A stretch of DNA of 20,957 bases, from positions 1 through 20,957 of the forward strand of contig JASMCQ010000085.1 in assembly GCA_030753265.1 (NCBI GenBank), written 5' to 3'. A program made the translations under genes and the position numbers. Below, in pieces: positions 8,805 through 15,442 of this stretch (the stretch's first letter is position 1; each line of letters opens with the position of its first letter). The DNA is from Dehalococcoidia bacterium. Lineage in GTDB: Bacteria; Chloroflexota; Dehalococcoidia; UBA3495. The notes beneath the pieces were generated by a model that was not told where the DNA came from, searched no databases, and saw nothing but the letters and a program-made list of their open reading frames with translations.

Positions 8805-8833
8805 ATTTTACCCATCCAGCCCGGAATCAGCAA
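8805..8833 (-). promoter_or_regulatory. Predicted sigma70-type promoter for PPOX-M16 operon
   Basis: On the minus strand TTGCTG (8828-8833) is followed by exactly 17 bases and TAAAAT (8805-8810). The -10 matches 5 of 6 consensus bases, the -35 matches 3. It sits about 30 bases upstream of the PPOX start codon and just ahead of its AAGGAG site. Predicted from sequence only. Confidence 0.5.
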
Positions 8834-8956
8834 GGATATTCCAATTATCCGCCGGCCGTGCTCCCTCGGCAAAAACGCCGAAGAAGTCACGCTGGTGTCC
8901 GGCCCGGCCAATGGTTTTGCATGGATGGATTGTGCGGCGTTTCCTCCCCGCAATCG

Positions 8957-9021
8957 TCTTTCCGGCGCAGGCCGGAACCCAGAGATGGGTTGGTTGGATC
9001 CCGGCCTTCGCCGGGATGACA
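8957..9021. repeat. Inverted-repeat intergenic element with two 26-base arms
   Basis: Left arm 8957-8982 (begins GTCTTTCCGGCGCAGG) and right arm 8996-9021 (ends CTTCGCCGGGATGAC) are imperfect inverted copies: 21 of 26 positions agree. The spacer is 13 bases. Each arm also contains its own small CCGGC/GCCGG stem. It looks like a REP-type or MITE-like dispersed element; a part copy lies at 3070-3104. No transposase is nearby. Confidence 0.75.
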
Positions 9022-9183
9022 GACTGGAACTCCTGGCTCGGCCTGGCTTCCCGAAATCCGAACGAGGGGCCACTCCACGCGGTCCGGCAGGGCTGACAGG
9101 ATGAATGTAATCGGCTCGTTCGGAGCCACGCCTTCGGGGATTGACTGGACAGAAGCCGATCCGAAGCTTACCGGCGCCGGCCT

Positions 9184-10326
9184 CTACCGAAGCTCGGCCA
9201 TCGTCTCCACCAAGCGGCGGCAGTCGGCAAGGGGGCGGATGCCGATCCGGACGTATTGGGGCAGACCGAAGGAAGCGCAGTCCCGGACAAACAGGCCGCG
9301 GTGCGCCAGCCGGTCACGCCAGCTCGCCGCGTCGCCCACCTGGACCAACAGGAAGTTGGCCGCGGAGGGCGGCACGGTGAATCCCAAGCCGGTCAGACCG
9401 GCCGTCAGGTACTCTTTGGCCTGGGCCACGGCCTGGCACGCTCTGGGGAGATACCCGCCGTCGGCCAGGACCGCCAGGCCGGCCGCCTGGGCCATGCCGT
9501 TGACACTCCAGTCCGGCTGGAAGGCCGCCAGGCGTCCGGTCACCTCGTCCGACGCCAGACAGAAGCCCAGCCGAAGCCCGGTCAGCGCGTAGTCCTTGGT
9601 CATGGAACGCAGCAGGATGACGTCGCCACGGTCCAGCAGCGCCAGGGAGTCCCAGGGATTTTCGACGAAGGAAAGGTAAGCTTCGTCGAGGACCAGCAGC
9701 CCGCCGGCCCCGGAGGTGGCGTCAGCGAGGACTTCCACCTCCGGCCGTTGAAGAAAGACGCCCGTGGGATTGTTGGGGTTGCACACGAACACCAGGCTGG
9801 GCCGCTCGCGGGCAATGTGCCGTGCCGCCAGGGCCAGGTCCCACCGGAAGCCGGGACGTTCCAGCCCGTCCTGACATGAGGTGCCGGCCCCGGCCAGACG
9901 GCACGCGCCCTCGTACTCACCGTAGGTGGGTGTCAGCAAGAACGCGGTATTGCCGGTACCCGGACGAGGCGGCGAGAGCCAGGCTCGGGCCAGCAGGTGG
10001 ATGATCTCGGTGGAGCCGTTGCCAACCAGGATGCGCTCGACCGGCAGGGTTACCCGCCGGGGGCCGGAAAGGTGGCGGGAGAGCGCCTCACGCAGCTTCA
10101 AGCAGCTGGGGTCGGGGTATGCCGCCAGGTCCACGTTGTTTAGCGCGTCCCAAACCCCAGCGGGAGGACCCAGGGGGCTGATGCTGGCGCTGAAATCCAG
10201 CACCTCGTCCGGCGTCAAGCCCAGGGCCCGAAGCTCGGCGGGTTTGATGCCTCCGTGCACCGGGCGGGCCGGGGCGGCCGGCCGCTCGCCCCTACGGGTC
10301 GGCTCATATTCGCTAGAAGATTCCAT
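9184..10326 (-). CDS. cobD: Threonine-phosphate decarboxylase, PLP-dependent (CobD type)
   Basis: Fold-type I PLP enzyme related to histidinol-phosphate aminotransferase. In cobalamin synthesis CobD decarboxylates L-threonine phosphate to (R)-1-amino-2-propanol phosphate, the substrate of CbiB. Features: the HGG motif at residues 24-26 and LDFSASISPLGPP (43-55), which mark CobD rather than HisC; CNPNNPTG (182-189); DEAY (214-217); PLP lysine K244 in RSMTKDYALTGLRLGF; WSVNGMAQAAG; and the C-terminal YVRIGIR (R360, R364). Length is 380 residues; the first 20 look like a non-conserved extension. The ATG overlaps the end of cbiB by 14 bases with no strong Shine-Dalgarno, suggesting coupling to cbiB. 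Some genomes name this protein CobC. HisC is the alternative, but the motifs and the cbiB link argue against it. Confidence 0.87.
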   Translation of the reverse strand: MESSSEYEPTRRGERPAAPARPVHGGIKPAELRALGLTPDEVLDFSASISPLGPPAGVWDALNNVDLAAYPDPSCLKLREALSRHLSGPRRVTLPVERILVGNGSTEIIHLLARAWLSPPRPGTGNTAFLLTPTYGEYEGACRLAGAGTSCQDGLERPGFRWDLALAARHIARERPSLVFVCNPNNPTGVFLQRPEVEVLADATSGAGGLLVLDEAYLSFVENPWDSLALLDRGDVILLRSMTKDYALTGLRLGFCLASDEVTGRLAAFQPDWSVNGMAQAAGLAVLADGGYLPRACQAVAQAKEYLTAGLTGLGFTVPPSAANFLLVQVGDAASWRDRLAHRGLFVRDCASFGLPQYVRIGIRPLADCRRLVETMAELR

Positions 10327-11254
10327 GTCTCAACAGTGTCAGGCCCAGGGCCACCAGCAGGCCGAGGCCCGCCACCAGGTACATGGACCTAACCGCCTGG
10401 GTAATGTCGTGGACCTCCACCGGGCGAGTGCTGTCGCCAAGCCGGTAATGGCCCACCTTCTCCAGCTGTACGCCCAAGGCCCCGGCCATGCCGCTCATGG
10501 CCCACCCGGCGTTGGGGCTCTCGGTGCGGGAGTGGTCCCGCCACATGATGCGCCAGGCTCCACGCATCCTCTGACCGGGCAGAAACAGGCTGCTGAGGAC
10601 CAGAAGCAACCCGGCCAGCCGCGCCGGTATCAAGTTCACCAGGTCGTCAAGGCGGGCTGAGGCTTTTCCAAGGTATTCGTACTCGCCATGGTAACCTATC
10701 ATGCTGTCCAAGGTGTTGATGGCGCGGTAGGCCACGGCGCCCGGCAGTCCGAAAAGGGCGAAGAACAGCCACGGCCCGACGAAGCTGTCCGCCATGTTCT
10801 CTGACACCGACTCCACGGTGGCCACCGCAGCCTGCTCCGGAGAGAGGCTGGAGGTGTCCCGGCTGACCAGGGAACGCAGGTTGTGACGTGCCTGGGCGAT
10901 TTCGCCGCGGGATAGCAGCCCACCCACCTGGCTCGCCGCCCGGTGGAGCATTCTGAGGGAAAAGGTGCTCTTAAGCAAACTCGCCCCCACCAGGACGTAA
11001 GCCACCTCGTGAAACCCATGGAGGCCTCGGACGGCGAAGTAGGCGGCGGTGGTCCACAGGCCGGCGACCAGGAGGGCCAGCACCGCTCCGGCCACGACCG
11101 CGGCCGTCCCGTCTCTGGGAGCCAGCCTCTCGGTGAAAGCCACGGTGCGGCCAATCCACACGGTAGGGTGGAACCGGGCGGGCGGCTCTCCCATCGCCAG
11201 ATCCAGGAGCACGGCCAGGGCCAGGACAGTCAGGTTTGGAACAGTGTCCAACAC
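10313..11254 (-). CDS. cbiB: Adenosylcobinamide-phosphate synthase CbiB
   Basis: Integral membrane enzyme joining adenosylcobyric acid to aminopropanol phosphate. Family blocks are clear: LLDLAMGEPPARFHPTVWIG near the N-terminus, ESVSENMADSFVGPWLF, GAVAYRAINTLDSMIGY, YLGKASARLDDLVNLIPARL and SPNAGWAMSGMAGALGVQLE. Length is about 313 residues, normal for CbiB. I chose GTG at 11254 because AGGG lies 8 bases upstream; the TTG at 11260, two codons earlier, sits only 2 bases after that AGGG. The start region lies inside an inverted repeat (11241-11257). A winged-helix regulator gene ends 48 bases upstream on the same strand, and cobD overlaps the 3' end. The literature also calls this protein CobD (aerobic naming), which should not be confused with the next gene. 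Confidence 0.94.
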   Translation of the reverse strand: MLDTVPNLTVLALAVLLDLAMGEPPARFHPTVWIGRTVAFTERLAPRDGTAAVVAGAVLALLVAGLWTTAAYFAVRGLHGFHEVAYVLVGASLLKSTFSLRMLHRAASQVGGLLSRGEIAQARHNLRSLVSRDTSSLSPEQAAVATVESVSENMADSFVGPWLFFALFGLPGAVAYRAINTLDSMIGYHGEYEYLGKASARLDDLVNLIPARLAGLLLVLSSLFLPGQRMRGAWRIMWRDHSRTESPNAGWAMSGMAGALGVQLEKVGHYRLGDSTRPVEVHDITQAVRSMYLVAGLGLLVALGLTLLRHGIF

Positions 11255-11257
11255 TGT
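11241..11257. promoter_or_regulatory. Inverted repeat at the cbiB start (possible operator or translation hairpin)
   Basis: ACAGTGT CCA ACACTGT is a perfect 7-base inverted repeat with a 3-base spacer. It covers the GTG start codon of cbiB (11252-11254). In RNA it would hide the start codon; in DNA it has the size of a small dimeric-regulator site. The preceding gene encodes a winged-helix protein that might bind such a site. A role is inference. Confidence 0.35.
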
Positions 11258-11302
11258 CAAAACCCTGATCCGGGCCGCGCCACCGTTACCTTCTCTCTGC
11301 CC

Positions 11303-11617
11303 TCATGTCTGCTCCGGCGCGGCCTTTCTTGACCTCCTCCTCCCTCGCTTCCAACCAAGGACCACCAGGAGTTCTCCGACGGCGGCGTTGCTCACGTCGT
11401 CCTTCAGAGGCACGTCGGGGTGTATCAGATACGCGTTCTGCCGGCCACTCCGGGACTTGGTAACGTACCCATCCTTTTCCAACTCGTTGATGATGCGGTG
11501 AGCCGCTCTCTCCGTGATCCCTGCCGCGTCGCCGATCTCACGTGCGGTACCGCCCAGATGCATGGCAATTACGGCGAGGACGCGACCGTGGTTCGTGATG
11601 AAAGACCACTCAGACAT
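11303..11617 (-). CDS. Small winged-helix DNA-binding regulator (MarR/ArsR-like)
   Basis: Protein of 104 residues that is nearly all one winged helix-turn-helix. TNHGRVLAVIAMHLGGTAREI gives helices 1-2, GDAAGITERAAHRIINELEKDGYV the HTH with recognition helix (about residues 28-51), and TKSRSGRQNAYLIHPDVPL the wing. VGELLVVLG forms the last helix and a basic tail (KRGRRRSRK) follows. This pattern is common in uncharacterised actinobacterial and Chloroflexota regulators. The ATG at 11617 has AAGGGA 7 bases upstream. It lies 48 bases upstream of cbiB in the same direction and is divergent from the EamA transporter across a 305-base region, so it may control either side. No ligand-binding domain is visible. 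Confidence 0.82.
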   Translation of the reverse strand: MSEWSFITNHGRVLAVIAMHLGGTAREIGDAAGITERAAHRIINELEKDGYVTKSRSGRQNAYLIHPDVPLKDDVSNAAVGELLVVLGWKRGRRRSRKAAPEQT

Positions 11618-11922
11618 ACTATAATCCCTTGCTTTTCTGCTTACTTACGTCCGGGGTACTAGTGTACAATAAAGGTAGACTTTTGTATCATGTGTTGGGA
11701 AGGTAGTTTTACATAACAGGCTGCTTATATCCTGTCCGGTGATTCTTCGTTCAGAATACACCATACGGCAAGGGAAGGAAGGTGTGGAAAGACGGTGCCA
11801 CCCTCATTCTACCTTCCCGGCAACCTTCCAGGGTAGCAGCAGAACAGACACCGCCCACCCCGCTCCGACGGGCGGAGACGGGGACAAACGGACTGTTGAG
11901 AACCTCCATGGGAGCTGGCTGA
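11618..11922. other. Divergent intergenic region between the HTH regulator and the EamA transporter
   Basis: No gene is visible. The left part (11618-11780) is clearly richer in A/T than the genes and probably holds the promoters of both divergent genes. A TACAAT hexamer on the + strand (11664-11669) resembles a -10 box but lacks a good -35. The right part forms a GC-rich leader with a strong hairpin (11858-11883). I cannot fix the promoters precisely. Confidence 0.5.
11858..11883 (+). other. Strong GC hairpin in the eamA leader
   Basis: CCCCGCTCCG (11858-11867) pairs with CGGAG-A-CGGGG (11873-11883): ten base pairs with one bulged A and a 5-base loop. It ends 39 bases before the GTG start of the transporter gene. 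No T-tract follows, so it is not an obvious terminator. It may stabilise the mRNA or be incidental. Confidence 0.45.
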
Positions 11923-12789
11923 GTGGTAGCTGAGGGCTTCATTCTGGGCTTGTTCGCGGCGTTTACTTTCGGCATCGCGGACTTCATCGCAACCATTGTA
12001 GCACGAAGGCTGGGTCTTATCCGGCTGCTGGTGGTGACCCACGTCGCCGCGGTGGTTCTGGCCACCCCCTACCTGGTGTTCAGGGCCGATCTGCACGGCA
12101 TCCCTCTCGCGTATTGGCCGGTATTCGGAGCTGTAAGCCTCCTTGTCCTGGGCACTCTGGTCAGCTTCTACAAAGCGCTCCAGACGGGTCCGGTGGCCCT
12201 GGTGAGTCCCACCGTCTCCGCTCACATAGTAATCGTCATTCTCCTCTCGGTGCTCGTCCTGGGGGAGCAAATAGGCATCTTTCAGATCGTAGGGGTGGCC
12301 GCCGCGGTGGGGGGGGTCATGCTGGCCTCCTTCACCTTAGACCGGTCACACCGTGGCACCAATCGGCCAAACAAAGCCTTGATGTTCGCATTGGCCGCCG
12401 CGGTGGGCGCCGGATTCTTCGTTTTCACCCTCGGCATTCTTTCCCGAGAGGTCGGCTGGTTCCTTGCCATCTACGTAGTGCGCTTGATCGGCCTGGGCAT
12501 CGTTCTCGCCGCTCAAAGGGCGGTCCGCAGCCAACCGTGGAAAGAGGTCCCTATCAAGCTGATTCTGGCGGCGGCGCTGGTGGGAGCCCTGCAAATCGTT
12601 GGTCTCGCAGCATACACCATCGGGGCCCAAATCGGGATGATTTCCGTGGTCGCGACGACTTTTTCAGTCTACCCAATCATCCCGATGGTGGGAGGACTGG
12701 TCCTACTCCGGGAGAAGCTCGCCTCACGACAGGCTGTGGGCCTGGCGTCGGTTCTAACGGGTCTCCTGGTCCTCGGCATGGCCAGCTAA
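11923..12789 (+). CDS. EamA/DMT-superfamily transporter
   Basis: Inner-membrane protein of the drug/metabolite transporter superfamily, 288 residues. The hydrophobicity pattern gives about ten transmembrane helices in two EamA repeats (about residues 1-135 and 148-287), with LGTLVSFYKALQTGPVALVSPTVSAH and LVLGEQIG in the first repeat and the equivalent PMVGGLVLLREKL in the second. The substrate cannot be read from sequence. The GTG at 11923 has GGGAG 8 bases upstream. It is the only + strand gene within the cobalamin region, convergent with cobS and divergent from the HTH-cbiB-cobD group. A role in moving a corrinoid precursor or an amino acid is possible only as speculation from context. Confidence 0.88.
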   Translation: MVAEGFILGLFAAFTFGIADFIATIVARRLGLIRLLVVTHVAAVVLATPYLVFRADLHGIPLAYWPVFGAVSLLVLGTLVSFYKALQTGPVALVSPTVSAHIVIVILLSVLVLGEQIGIFQIVGVAAAVGGVMLASFTLDRSHRGTNRPNKALMFALAAAVGAGFFVFTLGILSREVGWFLAIYVVRLIGLGIVLAAQRAVRSQPWKEVPIKLILAAALVGALQIVGLAAYTIGAQIGMISVVATTFSVYPIIPMVGGLVLLREKLASRQAVGLASVLTGLLVLGMAS

Positions 12790-12879
12790 CGAGGCATCCC
12801 GGCCGGTTCCAGCCCAACGGCGCGCCTTAAAGCTGTCCGCCCGATGTTCCCCATCCCACGAATGCCGCTGTCCGTGCGC

Positions 12880-13665
12880 TCACCTCAGCAAATCCGGCAA
12901 GGGCTCGATCCACCCGTGGGGCACCAGGGCAACCGCCGCGATCAGGGCCATGGCCTCGGCCAATTCGTTAATGGCGCCGTAGGTATCACCGGTCAGCCCA
13001 CCCAGCATTCCGGCCATATACCGGCCCGTCAGCCAGGCCAACGCCGATACCGCCACCAGCATTCCAGCGCCGCCGAAGGCGCCCAGGATGATAGCGGAGC
13101 CCACCGCCGTCGCCGCGGCCACCACGGCTGCGCCCCTGGCGCCGCCTTGATGAAACGGAGAGCCCAGGCCTTCGCTCCGCACGTAGGGAAAGGCCCCCAG
13201 AGCCAGGACCATAGACCACCGGGACAACATCGGAAACAGCAGCAGCGACACCTGGCGTCCCGGCTCCGGCAGGGTCAAGAGCGAGACCAGGGCCCCGTAC
13301 TTCAAGAGAAGCAGGCAGCCAGCGCCGGCTATGCCGAAAGCGCCCACCTTGGAGTCGCGCATGATCTCCAGCCGGCGCTCCCGGCCGAAGCCGCCGAACA
13401 GCCCGTCGCAGGTATCCATCAAACCGTCCAGGTGCAGCCCCCGGGTGACGATCACCAGGGCAACCACCAGCACGGCGGCGGTCAGGTAGACGGGGAATAT
13501 TTCCCGGCCCCCCCGCTCCGAGCCCAGCAGAAGCAGGCCGATCAAGAGGCCCACAACCGGGAAGTAAGCCCGGGAGTCGCTGATCTCCTGCTGGGATGAT
13601 GGATCCCGGCCCCAGGTAGAGGGAATCACTGTCAGGAAACTGAAGGCTGCCAGCAGCGAGGTCAG
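12880..13665 (-). CDS. cobS: Adenosylcobinamide-GDP ribazoletransferase (cobalamin synthase) CobS, probable CTG start
   Basis: Integral membrane enzyme that joins adenosylcobinamide-GDP and alpha-ribazole (phosphate) as the last condensation. The Mg-binding motif HLDGLMDTCDGLFGG and RRLEIMRDSKVGAFGIAG are diagnostic, and the hydrophobic segments are as expected. The first conventional start (GTG 13629) would remove the conserved N-terminal helix: in-frame codons upstream encode LTSLLAAFSFLTVIP, matching the family N-terminus. The upstream in-frame stop is at 13690-13692, and between it and 13629 there is no ATG, GTG or TTG. A CTG at 13663-13665 overlaps the cobT stop as CTGA and has GAAGAGG 7 bases upstream, so I take it as the start (261 residues). 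Last gene of the riboswitch-led operon. Confidence 0.9.
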   Translation of the reverse strand: MTSLLAAFSFLTVIPSTWGRDPSSQQEISDSRAYFPVVGLLIGLLLLGSERGGREIFPVYLTAAVLVVALVIVTRGLHLDGLMDTCDGLFGGFGRERRLEIMRDSKVGAFGIAGAGCLLLLKYGALVSLLTLPEPGRQVSLLLFPMLSRWSMVLALGAFPYVRSEGLGSPFHQGGARGAAVVAAATAVGSAIILGAFGGAGMLVAVSALAWLTGRYMAGMLGGLTGDTYGAINELAEAMALIAAVALVPHGWIEPLPDLLR

Positions 13666-14759
13666 GACCGGGCCTCTTCGCCGTCGCCGTCATCGTCAAT
13701 CCGCTCCGACACCCCGGCTTCACCGAAGGTGGCCATCTCGGCCAAGCACTTGGCGGCGGCTTCGATGATGTGCATCGCCAGGGCCGCGCCCGTGCCCTCG
13801 CCCAGGCGCATTCCCAGGTCCAGCAAGGGGCTCAGTCCCATGGCGTCGAGGCCGACACGGTGGCCGGGCTCCACCGACTGGTGGGAAGCGATGAAATACT
13901 GCCGGGCCTGAGGGGCCATGGACCAGGCGATCAGGGCGGCGGCGCCGGAGATGAAGCCGTCGACCACCACCGGCCGGCGCCCGGCGGCCGTCCCGAGCAT
14001 GGCCCCGGCCAAGACCCCGATCTCAAAACCACCGACTTTGCTCAGAACGTCCAGGCCGTCCTTGGGGTCCGGTCGGTTGACTTCAATTGCGCGCCGCACC
14101 ACGTCGACCTTGTGCGAAAGGGCCTCGTCGTCCAGGCCGGTCCCCCTCCCGGTGGTGACGCCAGGATCAACGCCGGCGATCACCGCGGTGATGGCGCTGG
14201 ACGCGGTGGTGTTGCCGATACCCATGTCGCCGCAGGCGATCAGGTCGGCGCCCTCGGCTCTCTGCTCTCGGGCCGTTTCGATGCCGGTCTCGATGCAATG
14301 GATGGCTTGCGGTCGAGTCATGGCCGGGCCCACGGCCATGTTGGCCGTCCCCCGGCCGGCCTTCACTGAACGCAGGACCGGATGGGGATCGAGGTCCGCG
14401 GCCACGCCGGCGTCTAGGATAACGATGCTGGCCCCTGCCTGTTTGGCCAGCACGTTGATGGCCGCTCCGCCCCGCAAGAAATTCAGCACCATCTGAGGCG
14501 TGACATCCTGGGGGAAGGCGCTGACTCCCTCGGCCACCACCCCGTGGTCGGCGGCGGCCAGGATGACGGCCTTGCGCAGGATTCGCGGGATCGGCTGGCC
14601 GAAGATTCCGGCCAGGATCACGGATAGTTCCTCCAGGCGTCCCAGGCTTCCCTGAGGCTTGGTCAGCATGTCTTGCCGGGATCGGGCCGCCGCCATCGCC
14701 TCCTCGTCCAGGGGGATGATCCGGTCCAGGGTCTGGTCGATCAATTCAGAAATAGCCAT
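13662..14759 (-). CDS. cobT: Nicotinate-nucleotide--dimethylbenzimidazole phosphoribosyltransferase CobT
   Basis: Cytoplasmic enzyme that activates the lower ligand base by making alpha-ribazole phosphate from nicotinate mononucleotide. The 365 residues carry KPQGSLGRLEEL (34-45), AADHGVVAEGVSAFPQDVTP (69-88), GDMGIGNTTASSA (177-189), GRGTGLDDE (204-212), KVGGFEIGVLAGAMLG (241-256), SHQSVEPGHR (292-301) and the catalytic glutamate E321 in RLGEGTGAALA, equivalent to E317 of Salmonella CobT. An acidic tail (IDDDGDGEEARS) ends the protein. The ATG at 14759 has AAGGAG 7 bases upstream. cobO ends 26 bases upstream, and cobS begins overlapping the stop codon. Base preference (DMB or another) cannot be told. 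Confidence 0.96.
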   Translation of the reverse strand: MAISELIDQTLDRIIPLDEEAMAAARSRQDMLTKPQGSLGRLEELSVILAGIFGQPIPRILRKAVILAAADHGVVAEGVSAFPQDVTPQMVLNFLRGGAAINVLAKQAGASIVILDAGVAADLDPHPVLRSVKAGRGTANMAVGPAMTRPQAIHCIETGIETAREQRAEGADLIACGDMGIGNTTASSAITAVIAGVDPGVTTGRGTGLDDEALSHKVDVVRRAIEVNRPDPKDGLDVLSKVGGFEIGVLAGAMLGTAAGRRPVVVDGFISGAAALIAWSMAPQARQYFIASHQSVEPGHRVGLDAMGLSPLLDLGMRLGEGTGAALAMHIIEAAAKCLAEMATFGEAGVSERIDDDGDGEEARS

Positions 14760-14785
14760 TGAGGTGCTCCTTAGCCGTCAGGTCG

Positions 14786-15358
14786 TCAAAACTCAATGCC
14801 CGGTTGGGCCTTGATGCCCTGCTGGTAGGGGTGCTTGACGACGCGCATTTCGGTAACCAGGTCGGCGTAGTCGATCAGGGCCTGGGGAGCGTGCCGCCCG
14901 GTGATGATGACGTGTTGCATCGGAGGCCGCCGCTTCAGCACCTCGATCACCTCCTCCGTCGAGACCCAGCCGTAGTGGAGGGGGTAGGTGAACTCGTCCA
15001 GGATCACCATGTCGTACTCCCCGGAGGAGATCACCTTTTTACATTCTTCCCAATGAGCCTTGGCCAGAGCGGCCGTCTGTTCCAGGTCCTGAGAGCGCCA
15101 GGTGAACCCGTCGCCCATCGCCCGCATCTCCACTCCGATCTTTTTCGCGGCCCTCTGCTCCCCAAAATTGGCGGTCGAGTGTTTGATGAATTGGAGCATC
15201 ACGACCTTCGAGTCCCGGCCCCAGGCACGAAACAGGGCGCCCATGGCAGCGGTCGTCTTGCCCTTGCCGTCACCCGTGTTGACGATGACCAGCCCCTGGT
15301 TGATCCTGGGACCTTTTATCGACTGGGGTTTCTCCTGAGCGGCCTCATCGACGCTCAT
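14786..15358 (-). CDS. cobO: Corrinoid adenosyltransferase CobO/BtuR (CobA type)
   Basis: ATP:co(I)rrinoid adenosyltransferase that puts the 5'-deoxyadenosyl upper ligand on cob(I)yrinic acid a,c-diamide or cobinamide. The P-loop GDGKGKTT is at residues 29-36. [29 protein letters not shown] and the C-terminal [20 protein letters not shown] followed by QPGIEF complete the family pattern. I chose ATG at 15358 (190 residues) because GAGG lies 5 bases and GGAGG about 12 bases upstream; a TTG at 15406 would add 16 residues not seen in the family. It lies 84 bases after cobB and 26 bases before cobT in the riboswitch operon. Confidence 0.95.
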   Translation of the reverse strand: MSVDEAAQEKPQSIKGPRINQGLVIVNTGDGKGKTTAAMGALFRAWGRDSKVVMLQFIKHSTANFGEQRAAKKIGVEMRAMGDGFTWRSQDLEQTAALAKAHWEECKKVISSGEYDMVILDEFTYPLHYGWVSTEEVIEVLKRRPPMQHVIITGRHAPQALIDYADLVTEMRVVKHPYQQGIKAQPGIEF

Positions 15359-15442
15359 ATTGTCCTCACCCTCCGGTGAATGTTGTCTTTCGAGCCACCG
15401 TATCAAATCGGCGGCGCCCCGAGACCGATTCCTTGACCGGTA

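Larger units (their letters stand above)
8776..9183. other. Intergenic region between the cobD-like gene and the PPOX gene
   Basis: No gene is visible. It holds the promoter of the PPOX-M16 unit at its left end and a 65-bp inverted-repeat element in the middle. The right half (9022-9183), downstream of the cobD-like gene, shows no T-tracted terminator. Short open frames here on both strands have no recognisable motif or ribosome binding site. Confidence 0.5.

Noticed and set aside
9184..10326. Histidinol-phosphate aminotransferase (HisC) assignment
   Set aside because: HGG and LDFSASISPLGPP at the N-terminus and the 14-base overlap with cbiB fit threonine-phosphate decarboxylase better; no other his genes are present.
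10332..11248. Repeat AACAGTGTC at both ends of cbiB (10332-10340 and 11240-11248)
   Set aside because: Only nine bases, one copy inside coding sequence; not enough to call a duplication or attachment site.
12790..12879. Terminator between the convergent eamA and cobS genes
   Set aside because: The 90 bases are GC-rich with no stem followed by a T-tract on either strand.
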